Source: Bergeyella cardium
GTDB taxonomy: Bacteria; Bacteroidota; Bacteroidia; Flavobacteriales; Weeksellaceae
NCBI RefSeq assembly: GCF_003614945.1
Contig: NZ_QYCZ01000001.1
Coordinates: 266,001-330,000 of the forward strand
Direction: 5' to 3'
DNA: 64,000 bases
In this document: positions 53,478-61,481 of the stretch, in pieces
Layout: the number at the start of each line of letters is the position of its first letter
Position numbering within the stretch: the first letter of the stretch is position 1
The notes under the pieces: model-generated
Seen by the model: only the letters and a program-made list of their open reading frames with translations
What the model was told of the DNA's origin: nothing
Database searches by the model: none
Program-made: the position numbers and the translations under genes

Positions 53478-54725
53478 ATGTATTTTTTTTACGACATATT
53501 TATTTCTCTGCTCTCTTTCGGGATGAGGCTTGGCTCCCTTTTTAATGCTAAGATTAGAAAAGGCTGGCTCGGAAGAAAAGAATCTGAGCAAAAAATAAAA
53601 CAAAAACTCTCCCCTCACGATAAGGTTATTTGGATGCACGCTGCCAGTTTAGGCGAGTATGAACAAGGGCTCCCTGTATTAGAAAGATTAAAACAAACCC
53701 ACCCTCAGCATAAAATCCTCATTACTTTTTTTTCGCCTTCGGGTTATGAGAATGTCGCAAATAAGCCCAATATCGCAGATGTCGTCTGCTACCTGCCTCT
53801 TGATAAAAAGAAAAACCTAAAGCGCTTCCTTTCTCTATTCACTACGGATATTTTCTTTACCGTTAAATACGATTACTGGTACCATCTCTTCGATGAATTA
53901 AAAAAGCGCAATGCTAAGCTCTTCATCATCTCCGCCTATTTTTACCCTAAGCAGATTTTCTTTAAAAGAGGTTTGGGTAATGGGTTCGTATCAAACCTAA
54001 AACGAAATATCAATTGGATTTTTCATCAAAATCAAGACTCCGAGCACTTGGCTAAAAGCATCGGGCTCCTTCAGTCCTCCGTCTCTGGCGATACCCGCTT
54101 TGATCGGGTCAAGCAAATCCTCAGCAGAGACAACACCCTTCCTCTTATAGATGAATTTAAAGACGCTAAACCCCTCCTTATTTTCGGCAGTTCCTGGCAG
54201 GCGGAGGAAAAAATCGCCAAGGCAATATCCTCCCTTCATCCGAAGGTGAAAATCATCATCGCCCCTCATTCCCTTAAAAGGCTTGAGCCCTTGAAATCTC
54301 TTTTCCCGCAGGCTTTGCTCTACAGTAAAGCGCCTCAAAACCAGCAGAAGATTAGCGACTATTCCGTGCTTATCATAGACTCTATCGGCATCCTCTCAAA
54401 GCTCTATTCCTATGCCGACATTGCCCTCGTAGGCGGTGGTTTTCACTCTGCGGGGCTCCATAACATCCTCGAGGCGACCACTTTTGGTATGCCTGTCCTC
54501 TTCGGTAATCATTATCGTAAAAATCCAGAAGCCGATGCCCTTATTTCCATCGGTGGTGCCCAGTCTTTTAAAGATGAAAACCAAACAATTGCCTTCCTCT
54601 CTCATCTTATTCAAAATCCCCAACTTATCCGCCAGATGTCCGATAAATCCAGCGCTTTTATCGCCTCTCAGCCCAATGCTACCGAGCATATTAGCCATAT
54701 CATTAGCCAAAATCCACTCCGCTAA
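53478..54725 (+). CDS. waaA: 3-deoxy-D-manno-octulosonic acid (Kdo) transferase
   Basis: The 415-residue protein adds Kdo to lipid A precursor at the inner membrane. It has an N-terminal anchor, the GT-B motifs WMHAASLGEYEQGLPVLE and LIFGSSWQAEE, and the donor-binding VGGGFHSAGLHNILEATTFG. It starts 4 bp after the HU-domain gene. Its presence shows a Kdo-containing lipopolysaccharide. Confidence 0.94.
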   Translation: MYFFYDIFISLLSFGMRLGSLFNAKIRKGWLGRKESEQKIKQKLSPHDKVIWMHAASLGEYEQGLPVLERLKQTHPQHKILITFFSPSGYENVANKPNIADVVCYLPLDKKKNLKRFLSLFTTDIFFTVKYDYWYHLFDELKKRNAKLFIISAYFYPKQIFFKRGLGNGFVSNLKRNINWIFHQNQDSEHLAKSIGLLQSSVSGDTRFDRVKQILSRDNTLPLIDEFKDAKPLLIFGSSWQAEEKIAKAISSLHPKVKIIIAPHSLKRLEPLKSLFPQALLYSKAPQNQQKISDYSVLIIDSIGILSKLYSYADIALVGGGFHSAGLHNILEATTFGMPVLFGNHYRKNPEADALISIGGAQSFKDENQTIAFLSHLIQNPQLIRQMSDKSSAFIASQPNATEHISHIISQNPLR

Positions 54726-55116
54726 TAGCTAGCCGCTAAAAACCATCAGCCATCAGCTTTCTTTATTACGAAAAATTCAATAAAACGGACTAAAAAATAT
54801 CGATGTAATGTATAAAAATACGAATGTAACGCTCAAAAATGCCAATGCAACGGGTAAAAACGCCTCTGCAATGGGTAAAAATGCCTCTGCAACTATCTAA
54901 ATCAATAAATCAATGCTAAGATTAGCGCTGCAACTAGTAAAAATAAAAAATACGCTATAAAAAATCAATCATCAACTATAAAAATTGAAAAATGCTCAAT
55001 CTATTTAATATCAGTTATTTAAATAAAAACTGCTCCTGCCCTTAATTAATAGTAAAAAAGTAATAAAAGGGTCTCTACCCCTCCTCCTTATTTAATAAAG
55101 AAAGGGTCTCTGACCC
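54726..55116. other. 391-bp intergenic region with a 21-bp tandem array
   Basis: The region between the convergent waaA and glycosyltransferase genes holds the array at 54802-54906, AT-rich sequence without an ORF, and two copies of AAAGGGTCTCT (about 55066 and 55101). The second copy is part of a short hairpin, AAGGGTC-TCT-GACCCTT at 55102-55118, overlapping the glycosyltransferase stop. Confidence 0.65.
54802..54906. repeat. Five degenerate 21-bp tandem units after waaA
   Basis: Units start at 54802, 54823, 54844, 54865 and 54886, each exactly 21 bp; the fifth is only half conserved. Typical units are AATGCAACGGGTAAAAACGC(C) and TCTGCAATGGGTAAAAATGC(C). The unit at 54844 shares 14 of 21 positions, including AATGCAACG, with the unit at 16430 in the murG-murC array. 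Confidence 0.85.
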
Positions 55117-55875
55117 TTAGAGGGGGTTAAAGAATTTGGAGTATTTTATAAATCCATTAAGTGCCCAATGTGCTGTATAGTACAGCGATTTTAATACAGA
55201 GAAGCCCATAAAATCTCTATATACCAAGTATTGGTCTTTTATAATCTCCGATTTTTTTCGCGATACGCTTGTCGGTAGCATCCTATACTTTGCCATTGTC
55301 TTTGGCAGTGGTAGTCCTTTCGGGATTTTTTTCAGCAGATTGAGCCACATCGTATGGTCTTCCCTCTTATTCCCTTCTGGGAAATATTCCTTGCCCACCC
55401 TTTCAGAATCATACATAGAGCTCAGGAGTGAAAGCCTGCAAGTCTTCAAAAGATTACCAAATGTAACCACCTTATCCGCTTTAAAATCTCCCAATTTCGG
55501 GACTAATTTTTCATTGCACCTCGCATAATTAGAGTAGGCGAGCTCTGCATTTTCCCTTTTCATAAAGTTGAGCATTTCCTCTAAGAAGTTGGGCGTCCAA
55601 ACATCATCAGCATCAAGGAAGGTAATGTACCTCCCCTTCGCTTCACTCAATGAAAGATTCCTCGCATAGCCTGCGCCGCCGTTTTTCTCTGCTTTAATGA
55701 GCTTTATCCTTGGGTCATTATGCCTCTCAATGATTTCAATTGACTTATCCTGCGAGCAATCATCGGTAATCACCCACTCCCAGTCTGTAAAACTTTGGTT
55801 AAGGACAGACTGTATCGTCTCCTCCAAGTATTTTGAAGAATTATAGCACGGTGTAATAATAGAAATTTCTGGCAT
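55117..55875 (-). CDS. Glycosyltransferase family 2
   Basis: The 252-residue protein is a GT-A transferase: N-terminal ISIITPCYNSSKYLEETIQS, VITDDCSQDKS, and the nucleotide-sugar DxD motif in FLDADDVW near residue 90. Such enzymes build lipopolysaccharide or capsule. No membrane anchor is evident. Donor and acceptor cannot be read from sequence; closeness to waaA (convergent) hints at the LPS core. Confidence 0.9.
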   Translation of the reverse strand: MPEISIITPCYNSSKYLEETIQSVLNQSFTDWEWVITDDCSQDKSIEIIERHNDPRIKLIKAEKNGGAGYARNLSLSEAKGRYITFLDADDVWTPNFLEEMLNFMKRENAELAYSNYARCNEKLVPKLGDFKADKVVTFGNLLKTCRLSLLSSMYDSERVGKEYFPEGNKREDHTMWLNLLKKIPKGLPLPKTMAKYRMLPTSVSRKKSEIIKDQYLVYRDFMGFSVLKSLYYTAHWALNGFIKYSKFFNPL

Positions 55876-55953
55876 CTCTCTATAAGGTATAAATAAAAAG
55901 CCGTTTCTACTCAGGATACGGCTTTCTATAATGTGTTATCAATTAATTAACCC

Positions 55954-56190
55954 TTAGTCTTCTTTTCTTTTATAGATTTTAGGATCATAGTACGGGAATT
56001 TACCTTCCGTAGGGGAGTAATACTCCTTGTCTTTATTCACTCCCAGCTTTACAACCAATACATAGCACCAGTTGATAAACAAGATACACGCCACCGAAAA
56101 TAATATCCAGTTTAATACATTCCCTGCGTAATCATAAAACTGAAACGACCATACAAAAGACTTACTTAAGAATAACCAAAAACTCGTCAT
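55954..56190 (-). CDS. DUF6341-like small membrane protein
   Basis: The 78-residue product has one clear membrane segment (about residues 22-45, LNWILFSVACILFINWCYV) after an amphipathic stretch containing FYDYAGNV, and ends in a Tyr/Lys-rich tail (KFPYYDPKIYKRKED). This pattern resembles the flavobacterial DUF6341 family, usually encoded next to a DUF6427 gene as here. I chose the ATG at 56190; an upstream ATG (56220) would overlap the divergent promoter region. Function unknown. Confidence 0.72.
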   Translation of the reverse strand: MTSFWLFLSKSFVWSFQFYDYAGNVLNWILFSVACILFINWCYVLVVKLGVNKDKEYYSPTEGKFPYYDPKIYKRKED

Positions 56191-56207
56191 TGTTTTGTTT
56201 TTAATAT

Positions 56208-56215
56208 TAAATTTG
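56208..56215 (+). promoter_or_regulatory. -7 promoter box of the DUF6427 gene
   Basis: TAAATTTG matches TAnnTTTG, 17 bp before the ATG; a TTG at 56190-56192 lies 15 bp upstream, slightly short spacing. Confidence 0.5.
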
Positions 56216-56232
56216 CACAAAAATATAAAAAA

Positions 56233-57132
56233 ATGTTCAGATTACTTTCAAAGGAGAGCAATATTTTTTCTATACCCGTCTATTTATTTTTTTTGCTCAC
56301 CATAGTAATAACATTTAATGCCTTTAATTTTAGTGTTTTAAATATTATATCCGCTGTCTTTACTTTTGCGGGTATCGCTCTCGGATATTTTCTTTTTAAT
56401 AAAGTCAATCTTACTTACCAAACCCATATCCCCCTTTTTTTATATACTTTTTTAGCCTTTGCGCTTTACTCTGGCGGTCTGGATATTGGGGTTGCTATTT
56501 CCCTCTTTGTGAGCTCTTTTGTATTGCTCATTCTCACAAGCACAAATGACACCCTAAGGAAGAGTTCCTATATGCTCATAGGCTCTATACTGGCGGTGAA
56601 TTTTATTTTCCTGCCAGCTACTTGGGCGCTGGTTCTGTTTGTTATAATACATATTATAGGAACTTCAGGGCGGATACTGCTCAATTTATTCAGGCTGTTT
56701 TTCGGAATGCTGCTGATAGCCTTGTTCTATTTCAGTATTGTATTTTTCCTGCACTATAATGCTTGGGATGATGCCTATTTCCCTTTTGGAGATTTTAAGA
56801 TGGCTCAGAATATACAGCCATTGCTTTATCTCATTCCCATAGGTTTATTAATGATGTATGGCATTGCGCAACATTTTTTTTATTTTAATGAAAAAAGCCC
56901 CATCAGTAAGTTTAAATACACATTTATACTCCTCTTTACAGTGGCTCAATCGGTTTCTATTGTGCTTTATATGGGGAATTATTACGGCTATTTGCTTTTG
57001 ATGGTATTCCCGTGTGCGGTGATTGTCAGTAGAGCCATTTATTTTATGCCGAAGTATTGGCAGAAGGAGCTCTCCTTATGGATGGTGATTATATTTCTAA
57101 TTTTATTTAAAATCGCAGTTTATATACATTAA
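56233..57132 (+). CDS. DUF6427-like polytopic membrane protein
   Basis: The 299-residue protein has about nine membrane segments spread over its whole length and few soluble loops. It starts MFRLLSKESNIFSIPVYLFF. By topology and its place next to the DUF6341-like gene it belongs to the flavobacterial DUF6427 family, whose function is unknown. The next gene follows after 3 bp. Confidence 0.75.
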   Translation: MFRLLSKESNIFSIPVYLFFLLTIVITFNAFNFSVLNIISAVFTFAGIALGYFLFNKVNLTYQTHIPLFLYTFLAFALYSGGLDIGVAISLFVSSFVLLILTSTNDTLRKSSYMLIGSILAVNFIFLPATWALVLFVIIHIIGTSGRILLNLFRLFFGMLLIALFYFSIVFFLHYNAWDDAYFPFGDFKMAQNIQPLLYLIPIGLLMMYGIAQHFFYFNEKSPISKFKYTFILLFTVAQSVSIVLYMGNYYGYLLLMVFPCAVIVSRAIYFMPKYWQKELSLWMVIIFLILFKIAVYIH

Positions 57133-57135
57133 AGA

Positions 57136-57729
57136 ATGATACAAATAGAAGATAAATTAATCTCTGAGGAAATCTTTTCTGAAGAGTTTGTGTGCAACCT
57201 TTCCAAATGTAAAGGCATTTGTTGTGTAGAAGGAGATGCAGGAGCTCCCTTAGACAAGGAAGAAGCTCAAATCTTAGAAAATATTTATGATAAAATAAAG
57301 CCTTACCTTACACCAGAAGGAATTGAAGCAATAGAAAAGCAAGGCAAATGGGAAATAGACCCCAACGATGGTGAGTATGTAACCCCCTTAATTAATAATG
57401 TCGAATGTGCCTATGTAACCTATGATGAGCGAGGCTATACCAAATGCGGTATAGAAAAAGCGTATGAAGATGGCGTTATAGACTGGCAAAAACCCATTTC
57501 CTGCCATCTTTATCCTATTCGTGTAACTGAATATTCCTCCTTTACGGCGCTCAACTATCACGAGTGGGAGGTGTGTAGCGATGCCTGCACTCTCGGAAAA
57601 GAGCTTCAGGTGCCGGTGTATAAATTCCTGAAAACGCCTCTTATCCGTAAGTACGGGGAGAGCTTCTATTCCGAGCTCTCCGATGCCGCCGAAGAATGGC
57701 AAAAAGAATTTGGGAGTTTAACACATTAA
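57136..57729 (+). CDS. DUF3109 cysteine-rich protein
   Basis: The 197-residue soluble protein has conserved cysteine groups: CNLSKCKGICCVEGDAGAP near residue 22, then NVECAYVTYDERGYTKCGI, SCHLYPIRVTEY and CSDACTLGK. This is the DUF3109 pattern, resembling proteins that bind Fe-S or zinc (YkgJ-like clusters). No enzyme role is established. It begins 3 bp after the DUF6427 gene. Confidence 0.88.
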   Translation: MIQIEDKLISEEIFSEEFVCNLSKCKGICCVEGDAGAPLDKEEAQILENIYDKIKPYLTPEGIEAIEKQGKWEIDPNDGEYVTPLINNVECAYVTYDERGYTKCGIEKAYEDGVIDWQKPISCHLYPIRVTEYSSFTALNYHEWEVCSDACTLGKELQVPVYKFLKTPLIRKYGESFYSELSDAAEEWQKEFGSLTH

Positions 57730-57935
57730 TTTTAATACTCTCATTATTATTTTTTAATGAAAATTCATCTTTTATTATAGTTGAAATGAGCTTTGAGATG
57801 GGCTTCTCTATCGTTTGAGTAGATAAAATTTAAAACGAAATATATTATTTGAATAAAAAATATTTGTCTATCTGAAAAAAACTTCTTTATTTTGCACACT
57901 CAAATATTGAATAAGTAAATAAAGAACATCGAGAT

Positions 57936-58172
57936 ATGTCAAGAATTTGCCAAATAACAGGAAAGCGTGCAATGGTAGGAAACCATGTTTCTCACGCGAA
58001 TAACAAGACCAAAAGAAGATTTGAAATCAACTTATTGGAGAAGAAGTTTTACCTTCCAGAGCAAGATAAACACATTACTTTAAAAGTATCTGCTCACGGA
58101 TTGAGAATTATCAACAAACTCGGTATAGAGGAAGCGGTAGAAAGAGCAACAAGAAACGGATTCATTAAATAA
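57936..58172 (+). CDS. rpmB: Ribosomal protein L28
   Basis: The 78-residue basic protein starts [20 protein letters not shown], typical for L28. A -7-like TTATTTTG (57887-57894) with TTG at 57864-57866 forms a one-mismatch promoter 42 bp upstream. First gene of rpmB-rpmG-DUF4295. Confidence 0.96.
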   Translation: MSRICQITGKRAMVGNHVSHANNKTKRRFEINLLEKKFYLPEQDKHITLKVSAHGLRIINKLGIEEAVERATRNGFIK

Positions 58173-58184
58173 TATTAAGGAGAA

Positions 58185-58367
58185 ATGGCAAAAAAAGGAA
58201 ATAGAGTTCAAGTTATCCTTGAATGTACAGAGCATAAAGAAAGTGGTTTGCCAGGAATGAGCAGATACATCACCACAAAAAATAAAAAGAATACTACTGA
58301 AAGACTGGAACTGAAAAAATTCAATCCAGTTCTTAAAAAGTATACAGTACACAAAGAAATTAAGTAA
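58185..58367 (+). CDS. rpmG: Ribosomal protein L33
   Basis: The 60-residue protein starts [20 protein letters not shown]. It has only one of the four cysteines of zinc-binding L33, so it is the zinc-independent form. It lies 12 bp after rpmB. Confidence 0.96.
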   Translation: MAKKGNRVQVILECTEHKESGLPGMSRYITTKNKKNTTERLELKKFNPVLKKYTVHKEIK

Positions 58368-58389
58368 TCTTATAAAAGTATAACTTACT

Positions 58390-58542
58390 ATGGCAAAGAA
58401 AGTAGTAGCGACCCTACAAAGCGGTCAGTCTAAGAAAATGACTAAAGTAGTAAAAATGGTAAAGTCTCCTAAAACTGGAGCTTATGTTTTTGAAGAGCAA
58501 GTAGTGAATGCTGACGAAGTAGATGCTTATTTAAAGAAATAA
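58390..58542 (+). CDS. DUF4295 protein
   Basis: The 50-residue basic protein starts MAKKVVATLQSGQSKKMTK and ends DEVDAYLKK. This is the DUF4295 family, found in Bacteroidota directly after rpmG; a ribosome-linked role is likely from position and charge but unproven. It lies 22 bp after rpmG. Confidence 0.9.
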   Translation: MAKKVVATLQSGQSKKMTKVVKMVKSPKTGAYVFEEQVVNADEVDAYLKK

Positions 58543-58572
58543 GATTTGCTCTACACACACAGCAAAAAAGAT

Positions 58573-58600
58573 AAAGGCCTATTCATTTTTGAGTAGGCTT
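58573..58600 (+). terminator. Weak terminator after the L28-L33 unit
   Basis: An imperfect stem AAGGCCTATTC / GAGTAGGCTT with one bulge is followed by a short T-rich stretch. Confidence 0.5.
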
Positions 58601-58650
58601 TCTGCTTTCCTAATATTTTAATGAAGCTCTCTAAAACTTAGTTAATTTCA

Positions 58651-58658
58651 TATATTTG
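58651..58658 (+). promoter_or_regulatory. -7 promoter box of ftsY
   Basis: TATATTTG matches TAnnTTTG, 28 bp before the ATG. Confidence 0.5.
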
Positions 58659-58686
58659 CATACATTTTAATTCATAATTCTAAAAA

Positions 58687-59643
58687 ATGAGTTGGTTCAA
58701 GAAGATATTTAAAAAAGAAGAAAAGGATACATTAGATAAAGGCTTAGAAAAATCCAGACAGGGCTTCTTTGAGAAGATGACAAAAGCCGTCATCGGTAAG
58801 TCAAAGGTAGATGATGAGGTGCTCGATAACCTCGAAGAAATCCTTATCGCATCTGATGTAGGTGCAGCTACCACCATTAAGATTATAGAAAAAATAGAAG
58901 ACCGCGTAGCCAGAGACAAGTATGTAAATACTGCCGAGCTGGATGCTATCCTCAGAGAAGAAATCTCGGCATTACTATTGGAAAACCCTCATTCCAACAC
59001 GGGAAATATAGACGAAAACAAGAAGCCATTTGTCATAATGGTCGTTGGCGTGAATGGTGTCGGCAAGACCACTACCATTGGCAAGCTCGCCCATCAGTTT
59101 AAATCTCAGGGAAAGAAAGTCGTATTAGGTGCCGCGGATACTTTCCGAGCAGCAGCGGTAGATCAATTGGTAATATGGAGCGAGCGAGTGGGCGTGCCTA
59201 TCGTAAAACAAGGGATGGGATCAGACCCCGCATCTGTCGCCTTTGATACTCTGCAATCCGCCATAGCACAAGACGCAGATGTCGTACTCATAGACACTGC
59301 AGGGAGGCTTCACAACAAGGTCAATCTAATGAACGAGCTCTCCAAAATAAAACGAGTAATGCAAAAACTCATCCCCGATGCCCCCAATGAGGTTCTCCTC
59401 GTCTTGGATGGCTCTACTGGGCAGAATGCTTTTGAGCAAGCCAAGCAATTTACAGCTGCCACCGAAGTCAGTGCTCTTGCCATCACCAAGCTCGATGGTA
59501 CCGCAAAAGGAGGGGTAGTTATCGGGATTTCGGATCAGTTTCAAATCCCTGTGAAGTACATCGGTGTGGGTGAGAAGATGGAGGACTTACAGCTCTTTAA
59601 TGGTGAGGAATTCGTAGATTCATTCTTCAAGAAAAGGGGCTAA
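58687..59643 (+). CDS. ftsY: Signal recognition particle receptor FtsY
   Basis: The 318-residue GTPase docks SRP-ribosome complexes at the membrane. It has the N domain (residues about 1-95), the P loop GVNGVGKTTTIGKLA, DTAGRLHN, and TKLDGTAKGG. The acidic A domain of E. coli FtsY is missing, as in many bacteria. Confidence 0.97.
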   Translation: MSWFKKIFKKEEKDTLDKGLEKSRQGFFEKMTKAVIGKSKVDDEVLDNLEEILIASDVGAATTIKIIEKIEDRVARDKYVNTAELDAILREEISALLLENPHSNTGNIDENKKPFVIMVVGVNGVGKTTTIGKLAHQFKSQGKKVVLGAADTFRAAAVDQLVIWSERVGVPIVKQGMGSDPASVAFDTLQSAIAQDADVVLIDTAGRLHNKVNLMNELSKIKRVMQKLIPDAPNEVLLVLDGSTGQNAFEQAKQFTAATEVSALAITKLDGTAKGGVVIGISDQFQIPVKYIGVGEKMEDLQLFNGEEFVDSFFKKRG

Positions 59644-59667
59644 TCTCCCTCAATCCATAAGATATTA

Positions 59668-59697
59668 AAACCGTTCAATCAATTTGAGCGGTTTTTT
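59668..59697 (+). terminator. Intrinsic terminator of ftsY
   Basis: The stem AAACCGTTCAA / TTGAGCGGTTT (one G-T pair) is followed by T residues. Confidence 0.88.
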
Positions 59698-59846
59698 GTA
59701 TTTATTTAAAATAATTTTTTAATTTAGTAACGAATTAAGGCAAAGATGATTAACAAAAAATTAAAAAGACTTCAGAAAAATGAATTTTTAATAAAAAAGG
59801 AAATCGCCAAATTCGGGCTGGCTCCCCTTCAAGGTTGAGGATGTGA

Positions 59847-59905
59847 AAGCGAAAATCAACTTTAAACAAAAGAGTAGCTGAGTAAGCGAAAATCAAAAGA
59901 GTAGC
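59847..59905. repeat. Interleaved short direct repeats before the cysteine-rich lipoprotein gene
   Basis: AAGCGAAAATCAA occurs at 59847-59859 and 59884-59896 (37 bp apart) and CAAAAGAGTAGC at 59867-59878 and 59894-59905 (27 bp apart). They lie 25-80 bp before the ATG; no clear promoter box was seen in the rest of the 286-bp gap. Confidence 0.7.
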
Positions 59906-59929
59906 GTAATTTTTTAAATATTTTTTAAA

Positions 59930-60805
59930 ATGAAAGCTTTAAAATTTTTTATATTAGTATCCATAGGATTAGTGTTAAGCTCCTGTTCAATGGAAGATGA
60001 AATAAATGTACAGGAGATAACGAGTAAGAATGTAATTGCTGAAATTAAAGCAACAGGGGCAAAGGGAATTCCTTTTCCTGAAGGTAGTAAAGCAACAACT
60101 CTAGGTTCAAAAGACTTTGTGAAAATTACACTCCCAGAAGATGTATACTATGTTATAAAAGATGAAGAGGGTAATGTTTCTCGAGTTTCTACACTTGGTA
60201 TTCGTTGTAAATGTTTAAAAGGGGCTGGATGTTCACCTGGAACCTATGATGGAAGATATTTTTGTACAGCAGAGTTAGGCGCTTGTAGTCTTTGTGAGGT
60301 ACATGCAGGGCTTATAGAATCTTTATCAGCTAAAGGCGAGCAAAAAGAAGTTCAAATTGTAGGAGTAATGGATGAAAGGGAAGATAAATTTGGAGCCTAT
60401 GCAAAAAGAGGTGGATTTGGACAAATTGAAAGAGAGAAAGAGCCTACTATACAGTATGGAATTACAGAGGACTTTTTTAAATGTAAAGAAGTACACGAAG
60501 CATTAATGGAACTTTATTCCGCAGTATATAGAACCCATTATGATGAAGAAATACCGGATTTTATAAAAAGTAATTCTGATACCATTCCATCAGACCATGT
60601 ATATATAAGAGCAAGTCTCTTTGGTAATACAGTTTTTCTTCCAACTCCAAAAGAACTTGCTATAGAAGCAGGCTTAGAAATGGTAGATGATATTAGTAAG
60701 ATTCACTGTACTTGCAGTCAGGGGACTGGATGTACAAAAGATAGAGTGTATGTAGTTGTCTTTTGCAATGCAGGTAATTGTTCAGATTGTACAATGTCAA
60801 AGTAA
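59930..60805 (+). CDS. Lipoprotein with two six-cysteine repeats, unknown function
   Basis: The 291-residue product has a lipoprotein signal peptide with lipobox LSSC (C19). Two cysteine clusters share the same spacing CxC-x5-C-x10-C-x(4-6)-C-x2-C: C93, C95, C101, C112, C119, C122 and C260, C262, C268, C279, C284, C287. Both contain KG/QG-xGC followed by an aromatic-rich strand and FC. The middle, about residues 130-255, is acidic without cysteines. I do not recognise a named family; metal binding or disulphide-stabilised small domains are both possible. The gene is AT-rich and flanked by terminators, so it stands alone. Confidence 0.85.
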   Translation: MKALKFFILVSIGLVLSSCSMEDEINVQEITSKNVIAEIKATGAKGIPFPEGSKATTLGSKDFVKITLPEDVYYVIKDEEGNVSRVSTLGIRCKCLKGAGCSPGTYDGRYFCTAELGACSLCEVHAGLIESLSAKGEQKEVQIVGVMDEREDKFGAYAKRGGFGQIEREKEPTIQYGITEDFFKCKEVHEALMELYSAVYRTHYDEEIPDFIKSNSDTIPSDHVYIRASLFGNTVFLPTPKELAIEAGLEMVDDISKIHCTCSQGTGCTKDRVYVVVFCNAGNCSDCTMSK

Positions 60806-60829
60806 ATAAAGTAAATGTTTAACAATAGC

Positions 60830-60859
60830 AATCACCCAAAGTCGCGGGTGATTTTTTTT
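60830..60859 (+). terminator. Intrinsic terminator of the cysteine-rich lipoprotein gene
   Basis: The stem AATCACCC / GGGTGATT is followed by seven or more T. Confidence 0.88.
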
Positions 60860-60998
60860 GTGCTGCTTAAAGCTATATTTCCAAAATTTTGGTTTTGCTT
60901 ATGAAGTTAATGGGTTGATTAGTAGTTTGAAAGTATAGGAGTTGCCATAAAAATTGCTTGACAGCTATGGAGTTTTTAGGTTTAATGAGATTTTTATT

Positions 60999-61006
60999 TA
61001 CATTTG
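60999..61006 (+). promoter_or_regulatory. -7 promoter box of the small lipoprotein gene
   Basis: TACATTTG matches TAnnTTTG, 25 bp before the ATG. Confidence 0.55.
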
Positions 61007-61031
61007 CTCTCGCAAAAAATAAAAAAATAAG

Positions 61032-61424
61032 ATGAATATTAGAAACATTTATTTGGGTATCGCCTTAGTTTTTGCATTGATTGTCAGTGCTTGCGGTGAT
61101 AAGAATAATTCTCAACTCCAATCTGAAAACGCAGTGGAGCAGTCTTCTGGAGAGGAACAAACAACGGCCTCTACCGATGTTGGAAATGCGTATGACGCTA
61201 TTTTAGATGAGTACGAGGTGCTGATAGAAAAAAATAATGAGCTGATTCGCAGGGTAGAAAAAGGCGATTCTTCGGCGGTGGCAGAACAAATGGAGCTGCA
61301 GAAAAAGAGAGAAGATTTGGAGGCGAGAGAGAAAAAGCTGAACCGCCAAGATATGACGCAGGAGCAGCTGGATAGGCTCGCGACTTTGCAGAAAAAACAG
61401 CGAGAGGAGACGACTTCCCGATAG
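61032..61424 (+). CDS. Small coiled-coil lipoprotein
   Basis: The 130-residue product has a lipoprotein signal with lipobox VSAC (C21), a Ser/Gln/Thr-rich linker, and a charged helical region (about residues 52-130) likely to form a coiled coil (LEAREKKLNRQDMTQEQLD). No family is recognised. It is a single-gene unit with promoter and terminator. Confidence 0.75.
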   Translation: MNIRNIYLGIALVFALIVSACGDKNNSQLQSENAVEQSSGEEQTTASTDVGNAYDAILDEYEVLIEKNNELIRRVEKGDSSAVAEQMELQKKREDLEAREKKLNRQDMTQEQLDRLATLQKKQREETTSR

Positions 61425-61445
61425 GGCGAGCGAAATGAAAATCAG

Positions 61446-61476
61446 AAACCGATAAATTGATTATCGGTTTTTTTTT
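61446..61476 (+). terminator. Intrinsic terminator of the small lipoprotein gene
   Basis: A 10-bp stem AAACCGATAA / TTATCGGTTT with a 5-nt loop is followed by T residues. Confidence 0.88.
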
Positions 61477-61481
61477 ATTCG

